The notes below the pieces were generated by a model. It saw only the letters and a program-made list of their open reading frames with translations. It searched no databases and was not told where the DNA came from. From Antedon mediterranea (Eukaryota; Echinodermata; Crinoidea; Comatulida; Antedonidae), in assembly GCF_964355755.1 (NCBI RefSeq), contig NC_092671.1, positions 36,537,304-36,601,303 of the forward strand: a stretch of 64,000 nt of DNA, given 5' to 3'. The stretch's first letter is position 1; each line of letters starts with the position of its first letter. Below, one piece after another: positions 22,287 to 37,898 of the stretch. The translations under genes and the position numbers were made by a program.

Positions 22287-23692
22287 ACATTTAAAATCAA
22301 GAGATGATATTAAAAATATCACATTAAAGTATTGCACTACTCTTATTGGTTAATATAATAGTAATAATATTTTCATTTATTGATGTCAACTAGGTTTCAA
22401 CAGTCAATTTATCAACTATGAAAATATCCCCTCCATATCAACTCATACATTCAATATGTGTATACATGGCTGTATACAGGACAGTAAATAAACGTGTATA
22501 GATAAATATATATATCCAAAGGCAAATAACTGAAGAAATGACAAATTCTGTGGGTATCAGTGAATGGAGATACAAAATAAAATAACTAAAAAGCTAAATC
22601 AAACAGCCAGAAAAATTAGCAGAGCTTTCGGGCAGCTCCAACCTTTTTTAGATAAATATATATATAGGTCATCGAAATAGAAGATACAGTCTTCAACTCC
22701 TTGAATATTCACCCAAAAAGCAGAATCTTTTAATACCATCAGAAACCATTTATTTTGGACTCGTATTGTTTATAATTTTTTATATGACATGTCCAAAATC
22801 AATGTAAGCACATTATTATATTTATAAATGATTAATTCTCAATTGTAGCTGAACGATGTTAATTCTTGTATTTGAGCAGCTTCTGTTATTGTGCATGTGG
22901 AAACAAAGCAAGTGTATATAATATTTTGTAAAATGATTTCAGATGGAAAATAAAATACACAAAGCATTAATATACGTGTTTATTTTTAAAAACAGTTTTT
23001 GATCTAGTGTGTAAGATTATTTATCCTGGAAGATAATTTTAAGGAATCGATTTGAAGAAATCATTATTTATTGTTGGATGAAACCAGTTTATATTAAAAT
23101 AAAAGTAATGTTGGAAAAAAAATAGGAAGGTGTAAACAAAATTAAAAAGTGCGCCCAATGTGGGGCTCGAACCCACGACCCTGAGATTAAGAGTCTCATG
23201 CTCTACCGACTGAGCTAACCGGGCTTGTCGAGTCCTTACTGCTTGAAATTCTCCATGAACATGAAAAGGGCGGGAAAATTATCAGTGGGTTTCAATGTGG
23301 ACGATTCTATTTCTTAATTTATTTTTAATTTTTATATTCAATAAAATTGTATGTAAATTTCAACTAGTATTCATTAGTTTATTATAAGAAATATAAGATA
23401 ATAATATTTGATAATTATGAGGTTTACGAATTACTTTAATCATTTATTATTTCCCCAATCCCCTTCTTTCCAAAATGGACGCATCCAATAATATATTGAA
23501 CATCACACCGTCGTCGTGGTCGTGTGCAAAAGTGCCCGTGCGTGAAAACAAAAAACTAAACACGGCGGGCTAGCCAGCTGACATAAAGAGAGAGGAGGTT
23601 TTTTGACCGGTAACTTGTAATTCTGCCTCTCGAAAATAATATTTCCCTAGGCCTACGTTCAAATAATTTATTACTGATAATAATTCGTAGAA
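22287..23692. other. DNPEP-CPT1 intergenic region
   Basis: Holds the DNPEP 3' UTR, with candidate AATAAA signals near 22487 and at 22949-22954. It also has a repeat at 22508-22640 (CCAAAGGCAAATAACTGAAG), related to 38003-38106, and the tRNA-Lys gene. A locally CG-richer stretch at 23500-23640 (CCGTCGTCGTGGTCGTG) is probably the CPT1 promoter or 5' UTR. Confidence 0.6.
23152..23224 (-). tRNA. tRNA-Lys (anticodon CTT)
   Basis: The 73-nt minus-strand sequence folds as a full cloverleaf. The acceptor stem is GCCCGGT with ATTGGGC, the D-arm contains TAGCTCAGTCGGTAGAGC, the anticodon stem is TGAGA/TCTCA around loop CTCTTAA with CTT, and the T-arm has GGGTTCGAGCCCC. The discriminator base is G, no intron is present, and no CCA is encoded, as expected for a eukaryotic gene. 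The acceptor stem contains two G-U pairs. Confidence 0.95.
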
Positions 23693-26600
23693 ATGGCTGA
23701 AGCTAGAAGTGCAGTTGGCGAGCCAATTGTACCCGAGTTGGATGAAGATGAAGCGAGTTCATATTTGGCAGCTCTGAAAGAATTTCGCCGTTCAACAATA
23801 CGACGATTTTTTCGAACAAGGTATGAAAATTATTGGAATGATGATTCATAATCATGATTTGTATTAATAATAATATCCGTTATCGTCTTCTGTGGTCGAC
23901 CTAGACTTAGCAAGTAGGCTAGTTTAGTAGTAGTAGGGTAGGCCTATAATAAGTATTTATATTATTTATATTTTTTTAATTTACAGTACAAACAAACAAC
24001 AAAGGTATTCGACAGGGAACTTTTTTATTGTTTGTACATTATTTTGTAGTCATAGATTCGTTGAATATATTTTGTATTCGAATTTATTTATTTATTACCA
24101 TCTTTACTGAGGGTAGCCTATCCAGTTCCAATAGAACTGATCATTTAGGTCCTTCGAATGGTAAATTGTAAAGAATTATGCTCAACAGAAAATCATCCGA
24201 ATACAAAACTATAAGTATAACAACTCAAGCTTTTTCGTTAAGAATAATCTCAACGCTCAAAATACTCCATTAAATAAGTACTCAACTAAAAAACTATACT
24301 CAATGGTAATGTCACAATTGAATACGACAACTGTCTCTCTCTTTTTTTCTGATTTCCTTCATAAAGCTTGTTCGCACTAGGACGCAACTCTAGGACGAAA
24401 GCACAATGTAAATAATTTCAGTGGGAACCAAGCCTAAACAATTTCCATTGACTCTAATACTAGTGACATACGGTATTTCCGCAGTATAACATACATAACT
24501 GCATAAAATTATCGGTTAATTTTTTACCAATCAGATAATTATTTAAAAAATAAAGTGTGCATGTGCACATATTACTGGACAACCAAGTCTTTTGAGACAA
24601 AGAAATAATTCCTTTCGTAAACTACCAATGTTTAGCACGTTTTTCAATGTTCCTTGCTATCTGTCTGTACAATCAAACAAAATACCATTTTTCAAGTTTC
24701 AAATGCAATAACACACTATTTAACGATTTAGTGATAAAGAAATTATTTATTATCACTGTAGTAGTTTTGGTCTATTTGCAATTTTAATCATGATAAAAAG
24801 TAAAATTATTAATTTCTATAATTGAAATATCAATATGTTGTTTTGTTTTACAAGGTCAGTTATAATCAATAACATTACAAACGAACCATCAACAAATTCA
24901 TTGTATGTGTTTAACATTTTCTATCATTATCATCATTGATCAAAATGAGCAAAGTGTAAAGCATGGCACTAATTAGTCACCTGGTCTGGCACGGTCTTTG
25001 TTCTCAATTATTGATGCAGTTACAGTAGATGGCACAGAATGCTTGGTCACATCGTTTAGCAAAAATAATAAAGAATTTAGCTTTTAAATTCAATAATAGA
25101 GAATGTAAAAGCTAAATTCTTTGTATTAACTAATGATTACACTACATCTCTTTTTGTCACTATATTCATGGGACACAAATAAAACAATAGCCTACTGTAG
25201 GTCAATCTTGTGAATTAATTCGTCAATGGGTCAATCTACCAGGTGACCCATAACAAATTGATTATGTCCACTCCATGTGAGACAACATACAGTGCCATAT
25301 GTAGTAGGAGCAAAACCAACCATATATTATTAAAGCTGATCTAACGCCTTGTTCATTTATCTATGAAAAGAGTATTCTAAAAAAAGTTAACAATATTATG
25401 AAAGACCCCACTCATCCGTTACATTACTGTTATAACTTAAATAGATCTGGCATTAGGCTACAACCTCCGAGAGCAAATCTTTGTAGAACTAGAAAATCCT
25501 TCGTTGTAAATAGCATTCAAATCATCATATGGCAAATAAGTCTATAAAGATCTGAAACTCTACTCATGCCAACCATAAATTATGAATAAGGTTGCAATCA
25601 AATATTTATTGCCTATGCTTTATATAGTATCCAAATAATGTTTGTTAGTTTATGAGGCATTATTAGAAAACTTATTTTCATATTATACGTTTATACGTTT
25701 ACAGCCTTTAGTACTCAATTCTGTACAGTATATACAGGTACTACAATTTTCAGACCAATATACTGTATTTAACTGCATACTTATGTACTATAAGTATATG
25801 ATAACAATATTATCAGTAAAATAGATAAATTACCAACATTACCCAAGATACAGATTAACAACTCCCTGCAGATACAATTAGTAGGTCATGTGGCATTAAA
25901 AATAGAATTTCTTATCGATTCTAAACATTTGAACAGAACAAGTGTTTAAAGATTAGGGGCTTCCCTGTGTCTGTGCTACTACTGTACCATTCCTGATACG
26001 CTTTCTTAAGCTATGTCTACACTATCAAACTAATTTGACAAAATAAGTGTGATGTGCCCAAATATGGTAGTGATATTCCCAAATATGGTAGTGATATGAC
26101 ATCATCATGTCAATATATGCTCACATCACATTTTTGTTGTCACATCATTCATTCATCTTTTATTTCTGAAAAAAAAGTAATTCTCAAGTTTGATAGTTAA
26201 GAGTTTTAGATTATTGTGTTCACAAATATTATTATACCAAAGATAATTAACCTTGGTTCGCACTTAGATGCAACTCAAGCAAGTATAGTAAGCTAAATTG
26301 TTTGACCATGGAGAAATAACTTATTTCTCCATGGTTTGACTAATCATGATGTGATGGATCATTCCAACTTTCGCTTGTGATTGGTCAACTGACTTGTTGC
26401 GCTTGCGTCCTTGCGTTGTGTCTTAGTGGGAACCAAGCTATACAGTCAATGAAATATTCATTTGCTATTTTAAATAGAAAGTAATCCATGCCCTCTTGTT
26501 GATGATGGTACCAGTACTATAGTATTAATATTATGTTATACAATTATTTATGTAATTCTAGAACAGAATAACATTTAACCCCGTGACATTGGAAATTGTA

Positions 26601-29600
26601 TACTACAGTACTACTACTACTTAGTAATAGTATAATGTGCAGAGAATAATTTCGTCAGTGTAGCATAGCAAAAAGCTATACAAAACAACCTTATTGCTAA
26701 ACATTTCTAAAATTGTGTAGCAAAAAATACAATACAAAACTATGTTTCTTGACTCCAAAATCAGTTTGATTAGAAATATTGCTCAACAAAATTTTTTTTT
26801 AATGAAATTTTTCCCTGTAATAACCTAATATTAAAATGATTTCTTGCAAAACAAAAAAAAATCCTTAAAATTTAATTGATTTGATAATTACAGTATTATT
26901 TTACCTTGTAAATTACTTCAGCTTTCAAAATGTTGAGTTTGTTTCTAAAAATAATACTGACCGTTAATTTTAATAGACAACTACAGTATTAAGAAATTTC
27001 AATAGATTATTTTGTATTTGTAGGTTCATCCCACTTTATTTTATTAAGTATATTGTAAATATTATTAATTTCTGACTTTGACATTTGACTTTGAGAATTC
27101 TATTTATATCTATCAGTGTCATTCTATTCAAACCATATTAGTCATTTCTCATGCAATTTGCCAATCATTTTCTTAGGGCCTGTTCAGACCTGCAGAGTTA
27201 TGCTTTTGTACCGTACGCTGCGTACAACTCCATAGGTCTGAACCAGGAAAAGATTAGTGGAAGCGGCAGCCACCTATTACGACACTGATCTTTCGGTTGT
27301 TATGACAGCTCAAGGTACAAGATTAGTGAACGACGCTTACGATACGAACGTCATGCATCAACGATTTTTACCTCTAACCAATCAGGCTTATTCCTGCATA
27401 CCAGATGTTTTCCCAAATCAGTGACACTTCTTAGCTTCAAACGAAAGCCGCAGCGTTAGTTAGGCAAATCTGAACACTTTGCTGTTACAATGTTACTTTA
27501 TATTATGACATTGCTTGCCATTCTGTACCCTTATTTTTTTTTTTAGAAATCAAATTAAAAATGGAATGTGGCCAACATCTTGGTGGAATCTTGGTGTTAC
27601 AGTGGCATTAGTTTCCATGGTGATAGTCAGTGACCTTGATATATTTAAATGCATTAATAGAAGACTATGGGCTTTTGGTGAATACTTCTATATTTCCAAT
27701 AGTAAGTATGGAAGGTAATCTTGGTCAAAAACAATCACATTCGTCATTTTGTTGTGTCATAAGTTGATAAAAATTGAAAAGACAATCGACGCATTTATTT
27801 TCTCTTGTTACCGTAATTAACCATAAAAAATACACATCTAAGACAAAACATGGACCTGGTTTAATGTTTTGTAAAGTAATATATATATGCATTATATTTA
27901 CAAAACATCAACAATTGTAGGGAAAGTATCTTTAATTAATATCTTGGATATATATATGGTTAGCGCCTATAGCGTCAAAAGAAAGCCATGCCAAAAATAA
28001 GTACCAAGAATCTTTGTTTATTAATTAATATTATTATTAAGTTAATTAATAATCATGATTATTTTTTCAGCACCTCAATATTTATATGTTAAGGTAGTCA
28101 TTTTATCGTGGCTTTTTGGAATTTTCTTCTTCATCATTGTATTGTACGTTAGACGTTATCTGCTTCGACTTCTACTAGCATATAAAGGATGGCTGTGTAA
28201 GTATTATCTTACATTCTCATACATTTGTAGGCCTGTTTTAAATTAACGTACTGAAGCACGGAAGTTTAAGTCTTCACTCAAAACAATAGACCCATTGTTG
28301 TGTTGATTTCTTAATAGAATTCTTATGTAAAACCAGAAACCCACACATGTGTTACTGTTATGTTGTACAGTGTAAGTAAAGATATACCCTGTAGTGATGA
28401 CATGATCTCTAATAATTTGTAGCTTGGTGGTTAACGTGCTTGCCTTCCAATCAAAGTCCGGGGTTCAATCCTGACCAAGTGTCAGGATTGTAACTCATTA
28501 CTCTTTCAACTCCACTCCCTAAGACTCAAATGAGGCTTAGTTTATAAGCACGATCAATCATTAAATAGTTTATCCATCCTGTAATTTGCAAATTACTCAC
28601 TGTCTGATGCGAATGAAATAACAAAAAAATGTTTTAATTAAATTTGAGATTTTTATTTCAGATGAGCCACCAGCGAAACAGTCGTGGATAACATTATTAT
28701 GGGGCGCTTGTATGAGGTTAGTGACTGGTTCGAGTCCCTCAACGTACAGTTGTCAACAGAGTCTACCTCGAATGCCCGTACCATGTTTACGAGCCACTAT
28801 CAGGAAGTTCATGAAGTCAATAAAGCCATTAGTTAGCCAGGAAGAATATGATCAATTTAAGAAAGAAGGACTGGTAATGTTTAGTACTTATTACTATTTT
28901 GTCATCAGGTCTGGTTATTAAATTACACAACAGTAAAACTCCTATTAAGGCCAATACACAGATGAGCAGTAACGGTAATAAAAATATAGAATCTATGTTA
29001 TTTCTTATGACCATTTACACACAACATGGAGCAGACGGGTGGTTTCTGCTCAAGATAGCTACAGATTCTATGTGGGACAAGCTACGCGGTTTTCCGCTTA
29101 CTGTTACCGCTCGTCTGTGTAAATTGGCCTTTAAACGGATACTTTTTGACCCAAACAGTGTCTCCTTAAAAAGGGTGTCCCCTGAATATGACCATCCCAA
29201 AGGAGGGGTTGTATATATTTTAAATCAATATTTTCAAACTACCAAAGCAGTAGCACTAGGTATCCCAATGAAGCGGATTTTCGTTACCGCGATTTTAACA
29301 CGTTCGTGAAATTTCAAAAAGTGACGTGTCTTTGAAGTTAAAAATATACTATTTCTTATATACACATGTGAATAAAAATTATATGTCTGGAAAGATCTTG
29401 TTTAAGGAATTATTTTCATATATTTTTAATCTATGTTTATTAAATATTTTAATAGAAAACGCGAGTTAAAAATGAGGTACAAAAGCCGGCGAGCCGAAAT
29501 CCGCGCGCTAAAAATAACTTTGGAAAACACCTACCCATTTTCAAAACACGATCGCATGAGGTCCATAATAGGTGGTGGAGTAATTTTTGTTGCATGTTAT

Positions 29601-32600
29601 CAGGCTTTAAATACTCTTTATTTTGATATGTAAATCGGTTATTATTATTATGTACATCCGCCTCAAATGTCAATTTTAACGATAAAAATTGAATTTTTTA
29701 GTCTTTCTCATTATCAAAATCTGGCTAATTTAGTATTGAATTGAAGCTAATTTATATTTCTGTTTGATAAACCACATCGTTTTATTTGACTTTGCGTGGA
29801 CCTCGTGCGAAGAGGCCAACAAGACCAACCACTGAAAAAAATCATCCCTACCATAAATATCAGTGTTTACCATTTTCTTTACGGGGGGGATTCAGTTCTC
29901 CGCTTATTACTAAATTACCGTCGCCCAGACAATGTGCATGGTATGCATGTATTAGCGCGTTAATTAATGATTGGATAACCCCTGCAGTGGACTGTTCCAT
30001 TTTCTGAACTAGTCTTCGCCGCACACGAGGCATGTCGAAAAATGTCGCCTCTCATGGAATATTTGCTTCGAAACGTCAATTTTACCGATTTATTAAATTA
30101 TTTAATAAGTGGAATATTTATAAATCTACTATATAAAGCAAGTACGTTAGGAAGAAATGTACCGAAGAAATTTAAGAAGCTTTGATTTTGCTATGCAGCG
30201 GCCGTAAGCCATTCTATGTAGGCGGCCGAAACGCGCTTTGGCCTGTGTTGCCGTTGTATGTCTACGCTGTTTCTAGGCCTAAATTTTATTCCGTATATTT
30301 CAATTCAAAGTGCAACTTTCGGTTAGAATTATCGAAAGGGAAATAAAATTAAACATGTTACAATTATACCATTGAGGTAATTACTTTGTTAAATAAAAAA
30401 TTTCTTCCCGATATTTCTTAGGCAGAATTTTCGTCAGGCTTTTATTTAGACCTTAGCTAGGGGCCTATATAACTTAACTTGTAGTAGGCGCGGCCGAGTC
30501 TACGTTCGGCCCGGCGCTCCAAATGGAATCGAACACATAATAAGCACGGGCTTAATTCTTATTTTTGGCGGTTCGAAAATCAATTAAAATAATATATGAT
30601 TATAAATATAACTTTAAATACTAGAATTATTAAAAAAATGTATACTTACGAAAAATAATATTTAATGAAAAGAAACAATACCCACACAGTTTTTTAATGC
30701 AATATTTTTTTTTCTTCACATTTTAACATTTTTAACAATATTTTATGTTGTATTTCAGAATTACCTACCTGTCAATATAAATAACCTTACTAAAATACAT
30801 ATTACATTTTATGCAATGCAAAAAAAAAGAAGTTAATTCACACATTGGTTCAAAAGTTATGAATCATTTAAAGACAGGAACTTTTTGGGCATTTTTGAGA
30901 CATTGGGAAAATCACGCGTAAAAAGCCCTCGGACGAATTTTGGAGGGCGATATCTAAAAAAAAAAAATGTCGAGGACACCCAAAAAAAAAATATTCTTGT
31001 ACAACTCTGTTGTATCTATGGGTTTGGAAAAAATAAGAACTTTAAAATTATTAGTATAAAAGTTATAATCCTTCAAAAATGGGTTCAAATATAATTAGAA
31101 AAAGTGCCATTTTTCAAGCAAAAATCACTGTTTTTTGGGCACTTTAACGGACCATAACTTTTGAATGGATAATCCGATTTCAGTCATTTAAATTGCAAAA
31201 GTTTATGTTCAGTAAGTTCCTTCTGATTAACTGAAAGAAAAAGTACCATCATTAATTTGAATTTTTACATTGGGATACCTAGTAGCACCCCTATTGAGGG
31301 GATACCTTTTGGATCATAACAGTGTCCTCTTAATAGGAGCATCCCCAGGGTTATAATATATTTTAAATCAAAATTTTTAAACTACCATAACTGGTTATTT
31401 GTATTTATTTACATATTTCAATTCTTGAATATTATTATTAATATAGGCATGATAAAATAGAAATATTCATAAAATCAGATGCAAAAGATACAATCAATTT
31501 CCTTCCTTAGGATGTGGAAAACTTTGTGGTTGTAAAAATAGATGAGTTTATTGCCCTCAAATCACTACTGTAAAATTAATTTTAAAAAAAAAACAAAACC
31601 CATCAACTATTCTAAACAATGATATACATACCTTGAAACATAGTCTGGGTTCCAGACAGAGTCTTGACTTCATATTAGTAAAAAGATAAATATTTTGGCA
31701 CATATGGCATTTCATACGTATACTACTTGAGCTTGTAAACTGTATTTTCATACAAAAATTGAAAAGTCGACTGGTGGACTAACATAAAAAAGACAATAAA
31801 TACAGACTTGGGGCAAGTCTACTTGAAACATTATGTAGAATTAAAGTTTTTAGAATCAAAATTTTCGTTTCTGATGAAGGACAACTAACGTTGAACTTAC
31901 CAACGTTTCGTGCGTTAGCATCGCACTTTTTGGGAAGGAGATGAATTTTTTCAATTTTATTAGAATTAAAGTGTTATAAAAGCTGATACAATAGTATGAA
32001 GTGCAAATTACGTCAGAGTAGGGCAAACATCTGATCAATTAAGTGTTACTGTTATTATGTAACATCATGGAGAGAAGAAACTTTCTTCATGGTAACATTA
32101 ACAATAATTTATGTTCTGATTATAGGAGTTTGAACAAAAGGTTGCTCCAAAACTTCAAAATTTTCTTCATCTAAAGAGTTGGTGGTCTCAAAATTATGTT
32201 ACAGATTGGTGGTGAGTATAAACAGGGTAGTTAGGTATTTAATTGCATTTCAGGTCAATTTATTGGTACCATCAATTTTAAGAAAAATCCGTCACTACAA
32301 TAGTACAGCTATAAACCGTATAAACTAAATATTTAAAAATTAATGTTTAAACTTTTTTGCCTGAGGTGTAAAACTGTTACTTATTATAAATGTTAAATTT
32401 TTTTTAAACAGTCAATTTTCATGTTGTATTATATTTTAACCAGATAGTCTTAAGCATTTTATCCCATAAACTGTAATTATTAAATATTGAATGATGAAGA
32501 ATAGAAAATAATGTCTTCAAATTACTATGCTAGATATTGTATACAAATCTAATCTTTATTCGTTTCATTTATAAAAAATGTACATGGAAAAATTGTTTTC

Positions 32601-35600
32601 CTCTACAGAAAAATATGGTAAAACATTCACATTTACATCGAACAAAATTACAATTTAAAAACATAAATTAAAACAGCCATCAACTGTAAAACTTTAAAAT
32701 ATATATTGCATGTGCGCGATTATGATCTAACAATCTTTGAGTTAAAAATATGAGTTGAATTTGGTACAAAAGACAGTCGGTTTCTTGACGTATCAGCTTT
32801 AGGAACCCGTAGCCGGCCTGACTTGTTCTTATAAAATCTCATAAGTAATGGATGTTTCTTATCTTCTAAAATTTCACTTAATTTACTTAGGACCTGTTTA
32901 TTTCATAACGATATTTTAAATCATTATCATTATTTTATCATTATAAATTGGAAATGAAAAGGAAAGTAATATTATATATTATTAATTATTACTTTTGTGT
33001 ATTGAATTCCTTTCAGGGAGAAATATGTATATTTAATGAATAGGTCGCCAGTTCATATCAATTGTAATTATTACGGTCTTGATAATTTTAGATGGAAGCC
33101 TACAACATTCCAGTGTGCAAGGTACAGTATGTGTGTTATAAATACTATCTCAAACACAAATAAGATAATTGGTCAGATGTTTTGCCCTACTCTGACATAT
33201 TTTGTACTTCATAATAAGTACATTTGAGAATACTTACAAAAAAATTAATTCTCAGGTGGGACTCGAACCCACGACCTCCAGACCACTAGCTATCAGCGCA
33301 AGCTTGGTGGTCTAGAGGTATGAACTCCAGGCTAGTGTTTTGGAGGTTGTGGGTTTGAGTCCCACCCGAAGACGCAAAGCTACTCCACAGTAATACGATT
33401 ACAACAATTAAGATGTTTAACAAGAAAGATTTTAATCATGTATTTTACCGCCATCTTTTAATTTTACATTTTAATTAACATCGTATCTAAAATTTTAAAT
33501 GAAAACAAATATGGTTAATACTGAATTCAAGCATCATTATGTAAATATACCTGTATTTTATATACTTTAAACACTTACTTTAATTGTAACAAATGTACAT
33601 ATATACCGTATACAATATATTCATAACTCACATAAGACAAACAAATAAATACTATCTCTGTGATTGGCACAGATGTTCTTATTCTTTTTATTTTCAACAT
33701 TCTTTGGATCATATTTTTATCGTTTCCTGATATGGTTTTATAATTTATGCTCCTCTAATGACAATTGGATTGAATCATTGTTGTATATCTTATAATATTA
33801 ATAGTTGTGGTGAATAATAAAAACATGTTTTGTTATAGGGCTGGTGCAATTACACATATGATAATGTGTTTTAAGAGAATATTGGAAAGAGAGCAGTTAC
33901 CAGCTATGCGTATACGTAATACAATATCTGTGTGTATGTCTCAGTACGAGCGTGCATTTGGTACTACCCGGTTAGTATTTTTTATAAACCACTTTGAAAA
34001 AAGGGGGAAATTTCACCTTCCTCTAAACTAAGGTTTATTATGCTGGTTTGGTAGAAGGTTTGGCCAGATACAGATACAGATTCATTTATTGTCCAAAATA
34101 ATAATGGAAATTACAGTGCTCATAAACCTTGGCTTGCCTAACATAAATATAAATATAAAGGGGACTATCTAACAAATGTTTTGTTATAATGCCTTATCCC
34201 AGCTGGGTAGAACGAGTAATTGTAACGGTCCGTCTGCGCATTCACCGTCCTCATCCTACCACTTCTAACGATAAGATGAGTAGTACCCAAAAATAAGATT
34301 TGAACCAGTACTCTAGCATTGATAAGCAAGCATGTTAACTGCTAAATAATACCATTTTCCTTGCAGTTTGCTTCATTAAGTGGTAACTTATAAATGTTAT
34401 GTGTATATAGAAAGATATTGAAAATCAAATGATTAGAGATGATATATTTTCTTTGTAGAGTTCCAGGTGAAGAAATAGATGAGTTAGTACAAGCACATTC
34501 CTCGCAATCAAAGGTAAAATTAATAATCAATAAAATTCATTGTTTTTAAAAAATAAAAATGAATGCTTAATGTGTGAATTTGCTATTGTTTCTGGCTTTC
34601 ACACCAGTCCCACCCTAGTCCACTTATATTACAAGTTTCCTGGACTTTCTGCATTCTCACTCTTGAGGACGATCAAAGCATATTGATCGAAACGTCGAGA
34701 AACACAACAGTTATTTTCAGAACTAATATACGTGATGTACAACAACATTTGATTTCGCCATGCAAACCTTAAAACAATATATTAATGTTTAATGGTTAAA
34801 AAATCCATATATTTTTTTAATATTTTGCTATTCGACACTAAATTTAATATTTGTATTTTTTGTCATAGCATATCATTGTTCTCAGGAAAGGCATATACTA
34901 TAAAGTAGATATGATGGACAAAGAGGGTCAGCTGTTATCACCAAAAGCTATGGAAGGCATTATGGAATGGATTATAAAAGATGCTGATACCCATCAAGGT
35001 ATGAATGAACTATATACTTGGGGCGGATCCAGGATTTTCTGAAAGGGGAGAAAGGGATTCTGCACCAACTCAGTTGGTTGGGGCAGAGTAGAGGAGATTT
35101 TGAAAATATGACATCTATATGGTCGGAAATGGCACTCTCATGTTATTATAAATGTGTTGATAAATGAAATTGATATTTTAAGTATGAAAACTAAGGTATT
35201 AGCTTATTAAAAGGTGACATTTTTCCCCTATATTTTAATGATTTATTTTTGCTTGTATATACACATAGCGGTTGTGTTTCGAACAAGTGCGCCCCCACAT
35301 GATGGGTAAAGACCTTGTCATGCGCCAATCGAACCTTCACGCACCGAATTCACCAGAGTTGGCTATGAATCATTTCTTCTTTTTTTTATAGCTGATATAA
35401 AGGGGGATGCGTGCCCTTGGATTCTAGAATTTTAACCACAAAATTTAAAATTTAAATTTTGGAGAACAGCATCTATAATTATTTTTTGTTAGATTCTAAA
35501 ACGGCAAAAGCTGGTGAACATATTGCATCGCTAACAGGTTTAAAACGTGCTGATTGGGCAAAGATTCGGCAGGAACATCTCCTTGAGGGAGTGAATAAAG

Positions 35601-37865
35601 AAACGCTAGAAAAAGTTGAAAAAGCAGCGTTTATGGTTAGTTAGCTTTAATGTCTTAATTTTAATATATTTTTTTTTAAATTGTTTGTTGATTAATTTTT
35701 TAAATGTTATTTCTATTGTTGTATACTGTTTTATTTGTATATGAAAAATTATCTGTATAATACAGATAATTTTTCGAAATATAGAAATGAAAAAGACATT
35801 TTTTAACATTATTTTTTATTGTAATTGTGTAAGTGTACACTGTTGTATTGTTTACAATGAAAAAGACCACTAGCTAAACATTATTTAATAAATTAAAATG
35901 GGGGGTATGTGAATGTTTTCAAATACCATCTTGTGTGGAGTAAAAATAGAGAGAATTGGAATAGGAATAGAAAACAATTTTGCTATTTTTTTACTACAAT
36001 AAATTAAATAATAAGTCATGTATAAATCAAAAATTAAATTTCTTTGTTTATAGGTAAATTTGGAAACCATTTCGCCTGAGGATATAGAACAAAGAAGTAA
36101 TTACATGCTTGGAGGTAGTGGAAGTAGTTTCTGGTTTGACAAGTCCATCTCTTTATGTTTCTTTGCGGACGCTAGATATGGATTCAACGCTGAACATTCA
36201 TGGGCAGATGCCCCGGTTGTAGCTCACATTCAGGAATACTGTATGACCGAAGAGTAAGTATTATTTTACAATTTTACCAAATATGGGTAAATTTACAATT
36301 AAGTGAATTTTAACTTTTCTGTAATATATTCTGTGTAAATTTTACCAAAGGTAAATATAAGTGAGTTGTTGTATCATATTTTTACTTTTATGATAGTTTG
36401 TCCGGTTCCAATTTTTTGTTATGTATTCTTTGTAAATTTATCAAATTAGGTAATTTTTCAATTTAGTAGGTTAAAAATATTTTTTTCCACACTTTATTAA
36501 TTATATATTAGTTTGTCTGGTTCAAATTTGTTTTGTATTCAGTGTCAATTTTAACAAATAAGGTAAATTTACAATTTATAGTGAGTTTTAAATAATTCTC
36601 TTTAAAATCTCTCTGTCACACTGTATTATATACATCCTTGTCTACACACTATCAAACTGTATGTGACAAACAAATGTGATGTACCCATATATAAATATGA
36701 TGATGTCATATCACTACCATATTTGGGAATATCACTAACATATTTTTTATCGCTACCACACTTTTTTGGTCAAATTAGTTTGATAGTGTGGACAGGGCTT
36801 AAGAATAGAAAGAATGATATATACTTACGCTTTGTCTACGCTATCAAACTTTATGTGACAACAAAATGTGATGTGCCCATATATGGACATGATGATGTCA
36901 TATCACTACTATATTTGGGAATATCACTACCATATTTGGGCACATCACACTTTTTTTGTCAAACTAATTTGAGAGTGTAGACAAAGCTTAATATCGATAT
37001 GCTTCCTTTTTAATTTGATTTTTGTATTAAATTACAATCTGTTTTATGTTTTTATCTTATTTTTTTTCCTTTATTTTGATTGAAATCAGAATTCTTAGTT
37101 TTCTTCGGCATGATGATTCAGACAGGCAAGATATACAATATTTATTTTATTGAGTTTGCCAAAATGTATTAATTAACCCAATGCTTTTTAAACCAATTAA
37201 AGCTCTGTCTACACTATCAAACTTTATGTGAAATAAAAGTGTGATGTGCCCAAATATGGTAGTGATAAGACATCATCATTTACATATGAGCATATCACAT
37301 TTTTTTGTCATATAACGTTTGATAGTGTTTGTAGACAGAGATTTAGATATTATATATAAGTTCAGTAATTTCCAATTTTTATATTATTTTTAGTTTTGCA
37401 AAGCTTTAGTTGTTAAATGCACTACACAATATAATAAAATATAATTCTTTACATAATTATGATGATTGGATTTTGAAATTGTAGCATTTATTGCCTAGTT
37501 GCTTATAAATCCTGACATTAATTTCTCTTTTTATTTTATTTATTTTATTACATATTTTTATGTGAAGAGCATAGAAACATTAGGCATTATGCGCTTAAAA
37601 GACAAAATTTATTATTATTAGTATTATTATTATTATAGTAAAATAGCTAAACCCAACTAACTACATTTATTTAATAATTTATTACCGTATTTTGATTTTT
37701 ACGTTTAAAATTAATGTTAAAATTATGTTTCTCCTTCAGCAGGGTTTTGGGAATAGACTTTAAAAAAAACTAGAAATAGAATTTATAAAAAGATCACTGC
37801 TTTGGTACAAATTGTGTGTTAGGCTTGTCAATGGCGGATCCAGGATTTTGTTTTGTTGGTGGGAT

Positions 37866-37898
<33 letters not shown>

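Noticed and set aside
27178-27480. Possible further MITE (GGCCTGTTCAGACCTGCAGA)
   Set aside because: The right-hand counterpart is too weak to call inverted ends.
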